NCBI GenBank assembly: GCA_016719645.1
Contig: JADJYS010000037.1
Span: forward strand, 1-64,000
From: a bacterium
GTDB taxonomy: Bacteria; Krumholzibacteriota; Krumholzibacteriia; LZORAL124-64-63
DNA length: 64,000 nucleotides
Direction: 5' to 3'
Positions 8,329 to 16,497 of this stretch are shown piece after piece; the first letter of the stretch is position 1; the number at the start of each line of letters is the position of its first letter. The position numbers were made by a program, and so were the translations under genes. The notes below the pieces were generated by a model, which had not been told where the DNA came from, did not search any database, and saw nothing but the letters and a program-made list of their open reading frames with translations.

Positions 8329-9444
8329 GTGAAAGAAACCAGAAGCAAGCTTGCCATTTGGACGGCCCTGCTGGCGATCGCGCTGCTCGGCTCCTGCTCG
8401 AATCGCGACTCTGCGAACGGTGATAACAGCAAGATATCGGCCGACCGTGCGCGCGAAACGAGCGAGGGGTCCGTCGATACGAAGCCGCAGCTCAAGTATA
8501 CTTCCGGAATCAGATCCATTTTCGAAGACAGCAAGGGGCGATTCTGGTTCGGAAGCCATCAGGAGGGCGTGTGCCTCTACGATGGTCGCGAGTTCATCTA
8601 CTACACGGTAAGCGACGGGTTGAGCGACAATCAAGTCCGGACGATTCAGGAAGATCGGGTCGGTGTCATGTGGTTCGGGACGGGAAACGGGATCACCAGC
8701 TTCGATGGAGACGAGTTCGAGATCCGTACCGGGGGAAGCCACGGGAGTCTGGACGTTGCCACGGGGGAGGCCTGGCACAAGGAGGCTGACGACCTCTGGT
8801 TTCCCGGCGATGGCGGGATGCGTCGGGGCACCGCGGGTCAGGGCGTGTATCGATATGATGGCCGAACGCTTTCCTATCTGGCCTTCCCCCTGCCGCCCGG
8901 AGTAGAGGAAGACAACCCCTACCTGGTCACCGGCATCGTGAAGGGGCGCGACGGAACGGTCTGGTTCGGGACATATCCGGGCGTCTTCGGGTACGACGGC
9001 CGGTCCTTCACGGTCATCAACGACGAGACCGCGGGAATCGAGACCGGGATGGAACGATTCCACGTCCGCAGCATCTTCGAAGACAGCCGGGGAAATCTCT
9101 GGATCGGCAACAACGGGCTCGGTGTTTTGCTCTATGATGGTCGGGCCGTCGCCAACTTCACCGAACAGCATGGACTCGGCAGCAGGGATGTGGGGCCGTC
9201 CGGGCCGCTCAGCCGGATATTCTCGATTGCGGAAGACGCTGCCGGCAACATCTGGTTCGGAACACGAGACAACGGCGCCTGGCGCTTCGATGGCGAGTCG
9301 CTGACGAACTACACGACCGAAGACGGGCTGACCAGCCCCATGGCGGGGACCATCTATCGGGACAAGCGGGATGCCCTGTGGTTCGGGATGGGCGACGGCA
9401 GCGTGTGCCGGTTCGACGGCGAGTCGTTCGAGGTGATCTACTGA
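8329..9444 (+). CDS. Lipoprotein with two-component-type beta-propeller repeats
   Basis: I place the start at GTG 8329, eight bases after agggga. ATG 8308 is in frame but lacks a ribosome site. The 371-residue product has a lipoprotein signal ending LLGSC. It then carries about seven repeats of the 'regulator propeller' type, each with the pattern I-x-E-D-x-x-G-x-x-W-F-G-T and Y-D-G-R-x-F (IRSIFEDSKGRFWFGS, IQEDRVGVMWFGTG, VKGRDGTVWFGTY, IFEDSRGNLWIGN, IAEDAAGNIWFGTR). Such propellers form the periplasmic sensor part of hybrid two-component systems. Here the propeller is free-standing, with no kinase attached, so it is probably a surface or periplasmic binding protein. The gene is intact. Confidence 0.8.
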   Translation: MKETRSKLAIWTALLAIALLGSCSNRDSANGDNSKISADRARETSEGSVDTKPQLKYTSGIRSIFEDSKGRFWFGSHQEGVCLYDGREFIYYTVSDGLSDNQVRTIQEDRVGVMWFGTGNGITSFDGDEFEIRTGGSHGSLDVATGEAWHKEADDLWFPGDGGMRRGTAGQGVYRYDGRTLSYLAFPLPPGVEEDNPYLVTGIVKGRDGTVWFGTYPGVFGYDGRSFTVINDETAGIETGMERFHVRSIFEDSRGNLWIGNNGLGVLLYDGRAVANFTEQHGLGSRDVGPSGPLSRIFSIAEDAAGNIWFGTRDNGAWRFDGESLTNYTTEDGLTSPMAGTIYRDKRDALWFGMGDGSVCRFDGESFEVIY

Positions 9445-9451
9445 TCATGCG

Positions 9452-9524
9452 CGGTGAGAACGCCTGACCAGCGCCTGCGCCGGCAGCACCCCAGCCGACT
9501 TTGCAACTGAAGCCAACGGTAGCC
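9452..9524 (+). other. Decayed attC site
   Basis: The right half gcagccgactttgcaactgaagccaac matches the attC family of this array, but the R' box is ggtagcc (9518-9524) and the left half (gcctgaccagcgcctgcgcc) is short and unmatched. It separates two genes exactly where an attC is expected. Confidence 0.42.
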
Positions 9525-9547
9525 CGTGCCTTCAAAGGAGCCGGTAC

Positions 9548-10203
9548 TTGAAGGTCATTAAAACGATACTTATCGGCGTCGTTCTCGCGATTTCTACGAC
9601 CGGCGCGTCGCCTGCAGCGGCAGACATTGTTGCCGACTCGGTTCGGGACTCTCCGGAACGCAGGGGATGAACGGGTGGTCATGGCTACTGGGACCGAAGC
9701 GTCGATCCTGACGGCTGTACGACGAGTCAACCGATTTTCGTCACTTGCTTCACTTTGGCTCCGACCTCATCAACCGGCTTAGCAGTCGTGCAGAGTTCAC
9801 TACTGGCAAGCTCTGGTATCTCGAGGACGGCCGGTACTACACTTCCATCTGGGCCGAAGGTGGCCACCCTCACGGCAATTTGGACCTCGGCTCCTATGAC
9901 AAGTCTGAGCAGTGGGTGGTTCGCCGCTGGGTCAGCAGTGTCGACGGCCACATTGAGATCCGTGGCCATGCCGGAAAGGCCATGCCTTGGGGCGAGAATT
10001 GGTCCGGTACAGTCAAGTTCCTGATTGTGGCGGGTGGCCGCCGCATCTACGAAACTGAGGTCGGTGACGGTGGCGGGCAGTACACAGTTGGCGCTACTGT
10101 GCAAGCGGGTACTCCCGTGGACTTCCTGATCGGGCCCGGTTCTGCAATAGGGGTCGCAAAGTTCACGGCTACGCTGACAGCATCTTCAAAGCCTCGAGAG
10201 TAG
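9548..10203 (+). pseudogene. Secreted protein, frameshifted
   Basis: TTG 9548 is preceded by aaaggag (9534-9540) and opens a signal peptide (LKVIKTILIGVVLAISTTGA). The frame breaks near 9660-9720, where pieces of SGTQGMNGWSW, YWDRSVDPDG and YDESTDFRHL are readable in three frames. From about 9745 it runs cleanly through FTTGKLWYLEDGRYYTS and AMPWGENWSGTVKFLIV to VDFLIGPGSAIG and a stop at 10203. The intact form would be about 215 residues and resembles a domain I have seen in secreted proteins of uncultured bacteria (GxQGxxxWxYGYWD...FLIGPG). Two or more indels lie within 60 bases. Confidence 0.55.
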
Positions 10204-10292
10204 GCTCCCGTGTCGACTTCCCTGCGTTCGGCAGCATTGGCTTCATCGATGAACTGCACTGCCAAGGCGCGAAACGAGTTGGGGATACCAAG

Positions 10293-11090
10293 ATGAGTAC
10301 GGTTCGCATCGCCCTGGCGAATGTCCGTGTACCTGCGACTCCGCAGGAGTCCGTGCTGCTGGCGACATCGACGGTCGCCGAAGCGGGTCGACAAGGCGCG
10401 CTCGTGGTCTGTTTTCCTGAGTGTTTCATTCCCGGGTATCGATGGCCCGGTACGTCCACGCCGCCGCCGGATCCCGAGTTTTTGGAGCGGGCGTGGTCCG
10501 GGGTGGCGAATGCCGCCGAGCTTGCCGGCATCACAGTCATCTTGGGCACCGAGCGCGTGACTGAGCGCGGCTTGCAGATCGCCGTTTGTGTGATCAATCC
10601 GGACGGCACGATCGCCGGTTGGCAAGAGAAGGTGCAGATCGACCCGTCGGAGGACGCCATTTATCCTGCCTTCGGCTCGGAACGTCGAGTCTTCACCGCC
10701 GGCCCGCTGACCTTCGGTGTGGTGATTTGTCACGAAGGGTGGAGGTATCCGGAGACGGTGCGGTGGGCCGCGCGTCGAGGCGCGCAGGTCGTGTTCCACC
10801 CCCACGCGCACGTGGCCGAGCCGGGAAGCTATCGCCCCACGACCTTCGCGGATCCCGCCAACACGTTCCACGAGAAGGCGGTCATGTGTCGGGCCGCCGA
10901 GAACACCTGCTACTTCGCATCGGTGAACTGCGCGAGCGAGGGCTCCGGGACCACGTCGGCGGTCGCGCGCCCGGACGGCACGCTGCAGTGCTACCAGCCG
11001 TACGGGCAGGCGGGCTTGCTCGTGGCCGACTTGGACCTCAGCGCTGCCACCGGGTTGCTCGCCAGGCGGTGCCGGACCTCGCCGATGTAG
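10293..11090 (+). CDS. Carbon-nitrogen hydrolase (nitrilase superfamily)
   Basis: A 265-residue intact protein with the complete Glu-Lys-Cys triad of the nitrilase superfamily: E43 in FPECFIPGY, K113 in WQEKVQID and C146 in VICHEGWRYPE. The family hydrolyses nitriles, amides or carbamoyl groups through a cysteine thioester. The ICHEGWRYPE active site and short length place it with the aliphatic-amidase/carbamoylase-like branches rather than true nitrilases. No signal peptide, so cytoplasmic. The start at ATG 10293 has only a weak ggggat upstream. It is preceded by 89 bases without a gene and lies between decayed attC sites, so it may be a cassette gene. Confidence 0.85.
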   Translation: MSTVRIALANVRVPATPQESVLLATSTVAEAGRQGALVVCFPECFIPGYRWPGTSTPPPDPEFLERAWSGVANAAELAGITVILGTERVTERGLQIAVCVINPDGTIAGWQEKVQIDPSEDAIYPAFGSERRVFTAGPLTFGVVICHEGWRYPETVRWAARRGAQVVFHPHAHVAEPGSYRPTTFADPANTFHEKAVMCRAAENTCYFASVNCASEGSGTTSAVARPDGTLQCYQPYGQAGLLVADLDLSAATGLLARRCRTSPM

Positions 11091-11246
11091 GAGTCGATGT
11101 TGCCGTCTATGAGATTAATAAAACGGGAAGATCGTCCGGGTCACATTTCTCAACAACTGACGCAGCTGCGGCCTGGCTATTCATTCGAGCCGTCACCCCA
11201 TCCCGGCGCGGCGTCATTCGCGCGTGAATCATATCAGGAGCGGGAA

Positions 11247-11699
11247 TTGCGCAAACTCGCCCTATTGAGCTGGATCATGATCGCGTCGGCGCTGGGTGGC
11301 TGTTTGCCTCCGTACGCATCGGTCGTTGTGCGTGATGCGACCGACCTGAATTCCCAATTCGTCCGGCATGACGGCGACTTCTTCTCGCTCGAGGAAACCT
11401 ATAGCCTGCATGCGCTGTCAGAACGGCTCGCGAACCCCGCCATCTCGCATGTGAAGATCTATCGAACAGGCGCTAGTGCCTTCGATTGTAAGACCGCCGT
11501 TCTTGATGGTATCGACGGCAACCAGCTGACGCTATGTCTCGACGCTTCATCGTCGATCCCGCTCTCTGAAATCGATCGGATTGATCTATTTCGCGAAATT
11601 CCCGAAACAGATCGCCACCAGGGGTTTTTGGTCAGTATAATCTCCGTGACCTTGCTTTCTGTAGCGGGCCAAGGGGCGGGCCCGGGTCCGTGGGATTGA
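11247..11699 (+). CDS. Small lipoprotein, unknown function
   Basis: A 150-residue protein from TTG 11247, chosen because aggag (11236-11240) lies six bases upstream and the resulting N-terminus is a lipoprotein signal (RKLALLSWIMIASALGGC). The mature part has a predicted strand-rich middle (VKIYRTGASAFDCKTAVLD, LSEIDRIDLFR) and a C-terminal hydrophobic stretch (FLVSIISVTLLSVAG) that could be a second membrane contact. The middle part (substrate-like phrase then 'I..ID.I') resembles small lipoproteins with an Sm-like barrel, as does the protein at 16498-16941. Function unknown. Confidence 0.7.
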   Translation: MRKLALLSWIMIASALGGCLPPYASVVVRDATDLNSQFVRHDGDFFSLEETYSLHALSERLANPAISHVKIYRTGASAFDCKTAVLDGIDGNQLTLCLDASSSIPLSEIDRIDLFREIPETDRHQGFLVSIISVTLLSVAGQGAGPGPWD

Positions 11700-11805
11700 G
11701 CAGGATCGGATCGAGCCGGCGCCGGCGCGGCCTCGGAAGCGTGTCCCTGATGCGACACGAGGAGATTGCGGAACACGTACCATCTCGTACGACACGAGCA
11801 AGTGA

Positions 11806-11905
11806 GGCGCGATGATGCCTGACCGGAGCCCGCAGCAGACGGAGTCGCCCGTCACGGCGCCTGTCGGCTCAAGCGCCCAGCCGGCAGTCTTCGCCGCGGT
11901 TGTAC
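11806..11905 (+). other. Decayed attC site
   Basis: Right box gttgtac at 11899-11905 directly precedes the next gene. The body has the array's usual centre (gtcacggcgcctgtcggctcaagcgcccagcc), but the arms (gatgcctgaccggagcccg, ggcagtcttcgccgc) pair poorly. Confidence 0.4.
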
Positions 11906-11906
11906 C

Positions 11907-12263
11907 ATGTTGGGCCACATGACCTCGCCCGGGCGCATCAAACTGATGTGGGATTACGGTTGCTGGCCACTCTGGCAGCACGACGGCCAGATTTACGACA
12001 ACATTGATCCCGCGTCGCTCCCTTTGTCCGCGCCTACGTTGACCAGGCTTCAGGCCTGGGCCGCCATTCCCGACGCGAAGCTCGCAGCGGTGGAGTATCC
12101 GCCGGACATGAAGTGGAGCGAGGGCGAGCGGCAAGCATTTGAAGTCGAAGGGCGCGAGTTGTGGCTTATCATATGCCGGGAGCTCGGAGAGGGCTATGAT
12201 GTCAGCTATCACAATCGCCAGGCGGGGCCAGCCTGCGCCGCGGAGGACGATGCCGTGACCTGA
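11907..12263 (+). CDS. Small cassette protein, unknown function
   Basis: A 118-residue acidic cytoplasmic protein; ATG 11907 starts immediately after the right box of a decayed attC, and ATG 11919 is an alternative. It is rich in Trp and Tyr near the N-terminus (IKLMWDYGCWPLWQHD) and has a helical middle (LTRLQAWAAIPDAKLA) followed by EVEGRELWLIICRELG. Its size and composition resemble the small proteins often found in integron cassettes. No family assigned. The stop at 12263 is followed by 215 bases without a convincing gene, including gccgtgcagttgaacatgacg (12447-12467), which may be another attC relic. Confidence 0.62.
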   Translation: MLGHMTSPGRIKLMWDYGCWPLWQHDGQIYDNIDPASLPLSAPTLTRLQAWAAIPDAKLAAVEYPPDMKWSEGERQAFEVEGRELWLIICRELGEGYDVSYHNRQAGPACAAEDDAVT

Positions 12264-12478
12264 CCGCGACCCGCAGCGAGCTCGGCGGGACGGACGTCGA
12301 TGAAGTCGTCGATGACGAAGACATCCACCGGCTCTGCCACATCCGGGGTCCGGAGGGGATTCGCGTCGGAATGTCTCAAGAGTTCGAGCCGCGGACCTCC
12401 CGCGTGAATCCTAGGGATCGCAAGTCCTGAAACACATGTGACGCGCCGTGCAGTTGAACATGACGAAAGGTGCATTGC

Positions 12479-12722
12479 GTGAACGGCACAGCTTATCGAT
12501 TCCTGGCAATCGTCGTCTCGAATGGAGCCGCCTATCTCGCGGTGCGAATCGTAGAGCGCCGGTATCCGGAACTCCGCGGCGCGCTCCATGGCCCTTACTC
12601 GACCGTCACGTGCCGGGTTCTGTTGCTTCTTCCGCGATATGCCGGCCCTCTGGGTGGCGCCGATGTTCCTGCTTTCAGCTGCGACGCAGATCATATCGCT
12701 GCGCAAGCGATTGCCCGCCTGA
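12479..12722 (+). pseudogene. Small two-helix membrane protein, frameshifted
   Basis: GTG 12479 is preceded by aaaggtg. The first frame reads VNGTAYRFLAIVVSNGAAYL with a helix and a basic loop (RIVERRYPELRG). The second frame resumes near 12640 with ALWVAPMFLLSAATQIISLR and ends in KRLPA at 12722. A single indel around 12630-12645 would reconcile them into an approximately 80-residue protein with two membrane helices. Function unknown. Confidence 0.45.
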
Positions 12723-12810
12723 ATGGCGGCGGAAGCGAGTCGGTATCCAGACGCGGCATGACGTCTGGCAGCCGGGCCGACAGATCACAACCACGGGGAG
12801 ATGTTTCACC

Positions 12811-13555
12811 ATGGACATTCCGAGGATCTTCAACATCTCCGAAAGCGCTCATCGCATCCACAACCCGTTCACACCCGGCAACCTCGCCACCCTCGGCGCG
12901 GCATTGCGCCTGGAGCCGGGGACCCGCATCCTCGACCTGGCCAGCGGCTCGGGCGAGATGCTGTGCACCTGGGCCCGCGATCACGGGATCGTTGGCACCG
13001 GTGTCGACATGAGCCGGCTGTTCTCCGAGCAAGCGAAGAGCCGCGCGGCAGAACTCGGCGTCGCCGGCCAGGTCGAGTTCGTCCACGGCGACGCCGCCGG
13101 CTACGTGGCCGCCGATAAGGTCGGTGTGGCGGCTTGCCTCGGCGCCACCTGGATCGGCGGGGGAGTCGCCGGCACCATCGAACTTCTGGCGAAAAGCCTC
13201 CTCACGGGAGGATCATCCTCATCGGCGAGCCCCAGTTTGCGGCTGCCGCCGACAGAGGAAGCTGCCAGGAATTGCCATGCCGGCTCGATGGCCGACTTCG
13301 TGCTGCCGGAACTGCTCGCTTCCTTCGGCGGGCTCGGCTACGACGTCGTGGAGATGGTTCTGGCCGACCATGAGTGGCTGGGACAGGTACGAGGCGACCA
13401 AGTGGCTCACCATGCGGCGATGGCTCGAAGCCAATCCCGACGACGAGTTGGCCGAAGATGTCCGAGCCGGACTGACCTCGGAACCCGTACGCTACGCCGC
13501 GTTCACGCGGGAATACACGGGGTGGGGAGTGTTCGCGCTGATGGCGCGGCCATGA
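12811..13555 (+). pseudogene. Class I SAM-dependent methyltransferase, three frameshifts
   Basis: ATG 12811 begins MDIPRIFNISESAHRIHNPF, followed by the SAM-binding motif I (ILDLASGSGEMLC), motif II (GTGVDMS) and VEFVHGDAAGY. The frame shifts near 13205 (to GRIILIGEPQF), near 13240 (to SMADFVLPELLASFGGLGYD) and near 13385 (to RYEATKWLTMRRWLEANPDD), ending ALMARP at 13555. Joined, about 248 residues. The sequence resembles the SAM methyltransferases that open with 'I.IP..F.I..S.HRIHNP', sometimes annotated ubiE-like; the substrate is unknown. Every piece remains readable, which favours recent indels or sequencing error over old decay. Confidence 0.7.
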
Positions 13556-13657
13556 GGCGACGGCCTCTCCCGGTCGCGTCACGGGTAGGTGCCGACGAGT
13601 CAGGCGTTGAGTCTCTGGCTCCGGATCGATGCCGTGAACACCGTCGCGCTGAAATCC

Positions 13658-13691
13658 CAGCCCCCTCTTGTAGCTGAAGATGATGTTCGCT
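13658..13691 (+). other. Possible attC right-half relic
   Basis: agccccctcttgtagctgaagatgatgttcgct resembles the array's right half (gccnnccttgcagctgaacccaatgttatgt) but has diverged in the terminal box. It lies just upstream of the next gene, the expected place. Confidence 0.28.
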
Positions 13692-13714
13692 ACACTTAGA
13701 ATGGGGTGATCGAA

Positions 13715-14392
13715 ATGCGCCGATCTCTGCGATCTTGGACGATCATCGCGCTTCTGGCCCTCATCGGGTGCAGCGCCGAGTACGATCCCGTTGATTGGAG
13801 CCCGACGCCGCCATCGGATGAAGCAGCCGCCTTCGTGGCGCAGGAGCCCCTTCACGCCGCTCCAGTACACACATCAGATCATGGATTGGAACGGCATCGA
13901 GCTCTTTGTCTGCAAGTTCGGCGAAGGCCTGGATTGCCCGGCCGGGTGCATCTACAGCGCCGCGTATGGGTTGAATTACGGCGACCGAGTCGGCTGGATC
14001 GGATTCGATCATCACCACAGCTATGGAGCCGGACTCGACGAGGTTCTACGACTTCATCGGAACCGACACGATGCTCTCCGACGCGGACACCTGGTTCGCC
14101 CTGATGACGAGGGACGTGCACGCCTGCTTCGAGATGCTCATGCCGGCTTTGGCCGCCGACGGGGGACACCGGCCGCGATGCGCTGTTGACGCTGTCGACA
14201 CTTCTCTACACCCACGAGTCCCGGGAAATTGCGGAGAACCTGGTGGGGGAACCCGAGCCTCGCCGAAGACGCGGAGATCTTGAGCATCCTGGCCGCCTTG
14301 CCCGTGATGCGCTATGACATGTACGCACAGCGGCCAGGGCCAGGGCCCAGGAGCTGCTGGACGCGCTCGGGTCTCCCGGCTTCGTGAAGTGA
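13715..14392 (+). pseudogene. Lipoprotein, several frameshifts
   Basis: ATG 13715 (or GTG 13706) gives a lipoprotein signal ending ALIGC. The frame changes near 13850 (to LQYTHQIMDWNGIELFVCKFG and then CIYSAAYGLNYGDRVGWIGF), near 14025 (to TRFYDFIGTDTMLSDADTWF), near 14165 (to ALLTLSTLLYTHESREIAEN) and twice more before ELLDALGSPGFVK at 14392. Joined, it is about 225 residues. The pieces suggest a secreted protein with a cysteine-containing beta domain and a helical C-terminal half. No family recognised. At least four indels within 0.6 kb. Confidence 0.5.
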
Positions 14393-14461
14393 TGACGGGC
14401 GTTTTCAGTTGCCGGATTCACCGGTCACGCCCATCGGCGCGCCAACTCCTAGGGGAGCACG

Positions 14462-14752
14462 ATGTCAGCCAAGATCCTCATGCTGTGTGCCGTTGCGGCG
14501 CTGGTCGCCTGCGTGCTGGAGATCCTGCTGCGCAGATTCGCGGCACGCAGCCGGCTGCATTTCTACGGAATGTATGTGCTGGTCATTCCCATCGTGTTGG
14601 GGCTGGCCTATGACAAACTTTCCAGCCTGTTGGTCGTGGCGAACAACTCGCTTGGCATCTTGCTGTTCGTTCTGTCGATCCGGCGGGCGAGTCGCGACTC
14701 ATCGACGCCGAATCTCCGAACAGCGGGACAAGTACATCATGGCGACGCGTAG
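14462..14752 (+). CDS. Small three-helix membrane protein
   Basis: A 96-residue protein with ATG 14462 after aggggagc. Hydrophobic helices lie at about residues 3-20, 35-52 and 57-75 (LLVVANNSLGILLFVLSI), with an RRFAARSR basic loop after the first. The last 20 residues are hydrophilic and may be a frame-shifted tail. No family recognised. Confidence 0.6.
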   Translation: MSAKILMLCAVAALVACVLEILLRRFAARSRLHFYGMYVLVIPIVLGLAYDKLSSLLVVANNSLGILLFVLSIRRASRDSSTPNLRTAGQVHHGDA

Positions 14753-14865
14753 ATCCACGGGATCTTAACCGTGAAGTGCATGGAAGATCTGGAGCGTCGC
14801 CCGCAAGACGGCTGAACCCTCGGACAAACCGCAACGCGAACAAGCCAAGAACCGACGGAGGTTCC

Positions 14866-15252
14866 ATGAGACGAGTCACCGGCATCGGCGGCATCTTCTT
14901 CAAGGCCAAGGACGCCCCCGCGCTTCGAGCCTGGTACCAGCGCCACCTCGGCATCGATGTTCAGGCCTGGGGCGGCGCGGCCTTCCCCTGGGCCGACGGC
15001 GACGGCAAGCCCGCGGCCGGCACGACCATCTGGTCCATCGGCTCGGCCGAAGGCGACAGCTTCGCCCCGAGCAAGTCCTCCTTCATGGTGAACTATCGGG
15101 TCGAAGACGCCCGCGCGCTGGCAGGGCTCCTCAAGGCGGAGGGCTGCAACGTGCTCGACAAGATCGACGAGTCCGAGTACGGCGTGTTCGCCTGGGTGAT
15201 CGATCCCGAGGGGAACAAGGTCGAACTCTGGCAGCCGCCGGCCGGGCAGTAG
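14866..15252 (+). CDS. VOC (glyoxalase/bleomycin-resistance fold) protein
   Basis: A 128-residue single-domain protein of the vicinal-oxygen-chelate superfamily, with ATG 14866 after ggagg. It shows the two beta-alpha-beta-beta-beta modules: GIGGIFFKAKDAPALRAWYQ with a glycine-rich strand in the first, and SFMVNYRVEDARALAGLLKA leading to FAWVIDPEGNKVELWQP in the second. The ending DPEGNKVELWQP is characteristic of glyoxalase-like proteins. Metal-ligand positions are incomplete, so catalysis is uncertain; it could be a binding or resistance protein. The gene is intact although its neighbours are broken. Confidence 0.85.
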   Translation: MRRVTGIGGIFFKAKDAPALRAWYQRHLGIDVQAWGGAAFPWADGDGKPAAGTTIWSIGSAEGDSFAPSKSSFMVNYRVEDARALAGLLKAEGCNVLDKIDESEYGVFAWVIDPEGNKVELWQPPAGQ

Positions 15253-15331
15253 CCGGGCGCGGGATTTGCGAATGCAGATGATTGGCCGACGAAGCCCCCG
15301 GCGGCAGCACGAGATCGCACAGGAGGACGAA

Positions 15332-16048
15332 ATGGCGGCCCGAGGAATCCCGGCGATGAAATGCGGATGGATCTTGGTGGTGCTGGTGGTCGCGGGTTGC
15401 GGCGGATCAGCACTTTCGGCCCCCCACCCGGAGCCGTTGATCCGGTTGATCGCAGCCGCTCGCTGATTCCATCGGACGCCGCAGTTCTCAGCGACCAGGA
15501 GATCGACCGCATCCTCACCGCGCGCGTCGAAGTGCCGGACAGGATGCGGGTCGCCGTCCTGTATCTGTCTCACAGCAGGAGTCGGGACTGGTGGCAGCAG
15601 AACGACCTCAGCGAGGATTCGTTCCGCTCCGCCCTGAGTCCGGTGCTGAAGCTTCTCGAAGATGAACGCGTGTCGGACGTCTCATTCCTGCCGAGCTTCC
15701 TGCTGCCGGCCCAGAAGTCGATCCCGCTCATCCGCGAAGCGGCGGCGCGCTACCAGGCAGACTGGGTGCTCATCGTGAAGACCGAGGCGCGGGTACAGGA
15801 AGGACCGCGTCCTCGGCAAGGACGAAGCGCGCGCCAGCTGCGAGGTCGAGTGCGTCGTCCTCGATGTCCGGACGGGCACGATCCCGTATACCTCGGTTGC
15901 CCGGGGAGATGCCACCGTTGAAAAATCCGACGAGGAGTACGCACTATCAGAAACATCCTTGCGGGCAGAGGGGCAGGCCATCGAGCAAGCCATGATGGAG
16001 AATGTCGCCGGCCTGTTGATCTATTTGGGCAACATCGGCAGTCCCTGA
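15332..16048 (+). pseudogene. Lipoprotein, two frameshifts
   Basis: ATG 15332 follows aggagga (15321-15327) and encodes a lipoprotein signal ending LVVAGC. A frameshift near 15440 leads into SDQEIDRILTARVEVPDRMR and RVAVLYLSHSRSRDWWQQ. A second near 15790 leads into LGKDEARASCEVECVVLDVR and GTIPYTSVARGDATVEKS, ending at 16048. The reconstructed protein is about 238 residues. The sequence DWVLIVKTEARV, then VECVVLDVRTGTIPYTS, is similar in layout to CsgG/TolB-N-like lipoproteins that sense or assemble envelope structures. I regard that as a weak structural analogy. Confidence 0.55.
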
Positions 16049-16203
16049 TCAACGGCAAAGACGCTCTGCGGGGCAGTCTTCTGGATCGTCATCGGCCCGG
16101 CACGGTCGGTCCGGATCCGCGAGCGGACAACCAACGCACTCGACGACATGCCGGCAAGCACAGCTGATTGAAGTTCGTTTACCCCCCGAAGGAACGCCGA
16201 CGA

Positions 16204-16281
16204 CATGGACGACATCAAGACCAGCGTCTGCCCGGTGGAACGTGCCGGCAGCCTCGACAACCGGGCCCGCCGGTGGCGGGG
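16204..16281 (+). pseudogene. N-terminal fragment of a class I methyltransferase
   Basis: ATG 16204 encodes DDIKTSVCPVERAGSLDN and then RARRW. This matches the opening of small UbiE-like methyltransferases (VCPxxxAGxLDNxxRRWLQNPxxIL). The reading frame then runs into an 11-base C tract and a 16-base G tract and cannot be followed. FGPGAPG in another frame just after the C tract would fit the next expected segment. The remaining approximately 150 residues, including the SAM-binding motif, are absent. Either a remnant of a deletion or a badly assembled spot. Confidence 0.5.
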
Positions 16282-16336
16282 CCCCCCCCCCCGATTTCGG
16301 TCCAGGCGCTCCTGGCCTAAGGGGGGGGGGGGGGGG
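16282..16336. repeat. C11 and G16 homopolymer tracts
   Basis: Eleven C at 16282-16292 and sixteen G at 16321-16336, 28 bases apart. The two tracts could pair into a long stem. No other homopolymer of this length occurs in the window. The tracts interrupt a methyltransferase reading frame. From 16049 to 16497 I see no other gene. Confidence 0.85.
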
Positions 16337-16497
16337 TTCCGCCACGCACAACAGGGATTTCGAGATCGTCGACAAGGCGTGGTACGGTTCCACCCTGCTC
16401 CGGCGAGCCGGGCGAGTCCGCCGAAGGTGGTCGTCAACCTGGCCCCTCCCGCTCGTGGGGGGGCGAGATTCCCGGGCAGCTGCCAGCCGAAGCGAAG

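Larger units (their letters stand above)
1..12478 (+). mobile_element. Integron gene-cassette array (no integrase in view)
   Basis: Units of one, sometimes two, genes all on the plus strand alternate with 60-110 bp imperfect palindromes that look like attC sites. Clear sites end near 911, 1715, 2626, 3365, 5363 and 7754; decayed ones end near 6710, 9524 and 11905. The right halves resemble each other (gcc-N-ttgcag-N-tgaa-N-cca followed by gttaggt/gttatgt), whereas the genes between them are unrelated and differ in base composition, which is the signature of cassette acquisition. No tyrosine-recombinase integrase or attI site is visible, so within this window it resembles a CALIN (attC cluster lacking an integrase). 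An intI gene could lie upstream of base 1. The 3' limit is fuzzy because the sites become unrecognisable after about 12 kb. Confidence 0.72.

Noticed and set aside
1..12478. Toxin-immunity locus (small acidic cassette proteins as immunity proteins)
   Set aside because: No toxin gene with export or polymorphic toxin domains is nearby; sizes alone do not support it.
16282..16336. Intrinsic terminator formed by the C11/G16 tracts
   Set aside because: No T run follows the stem and the tracts lie within a methyltransferase reading frame; artefact or contingency tract fits better.
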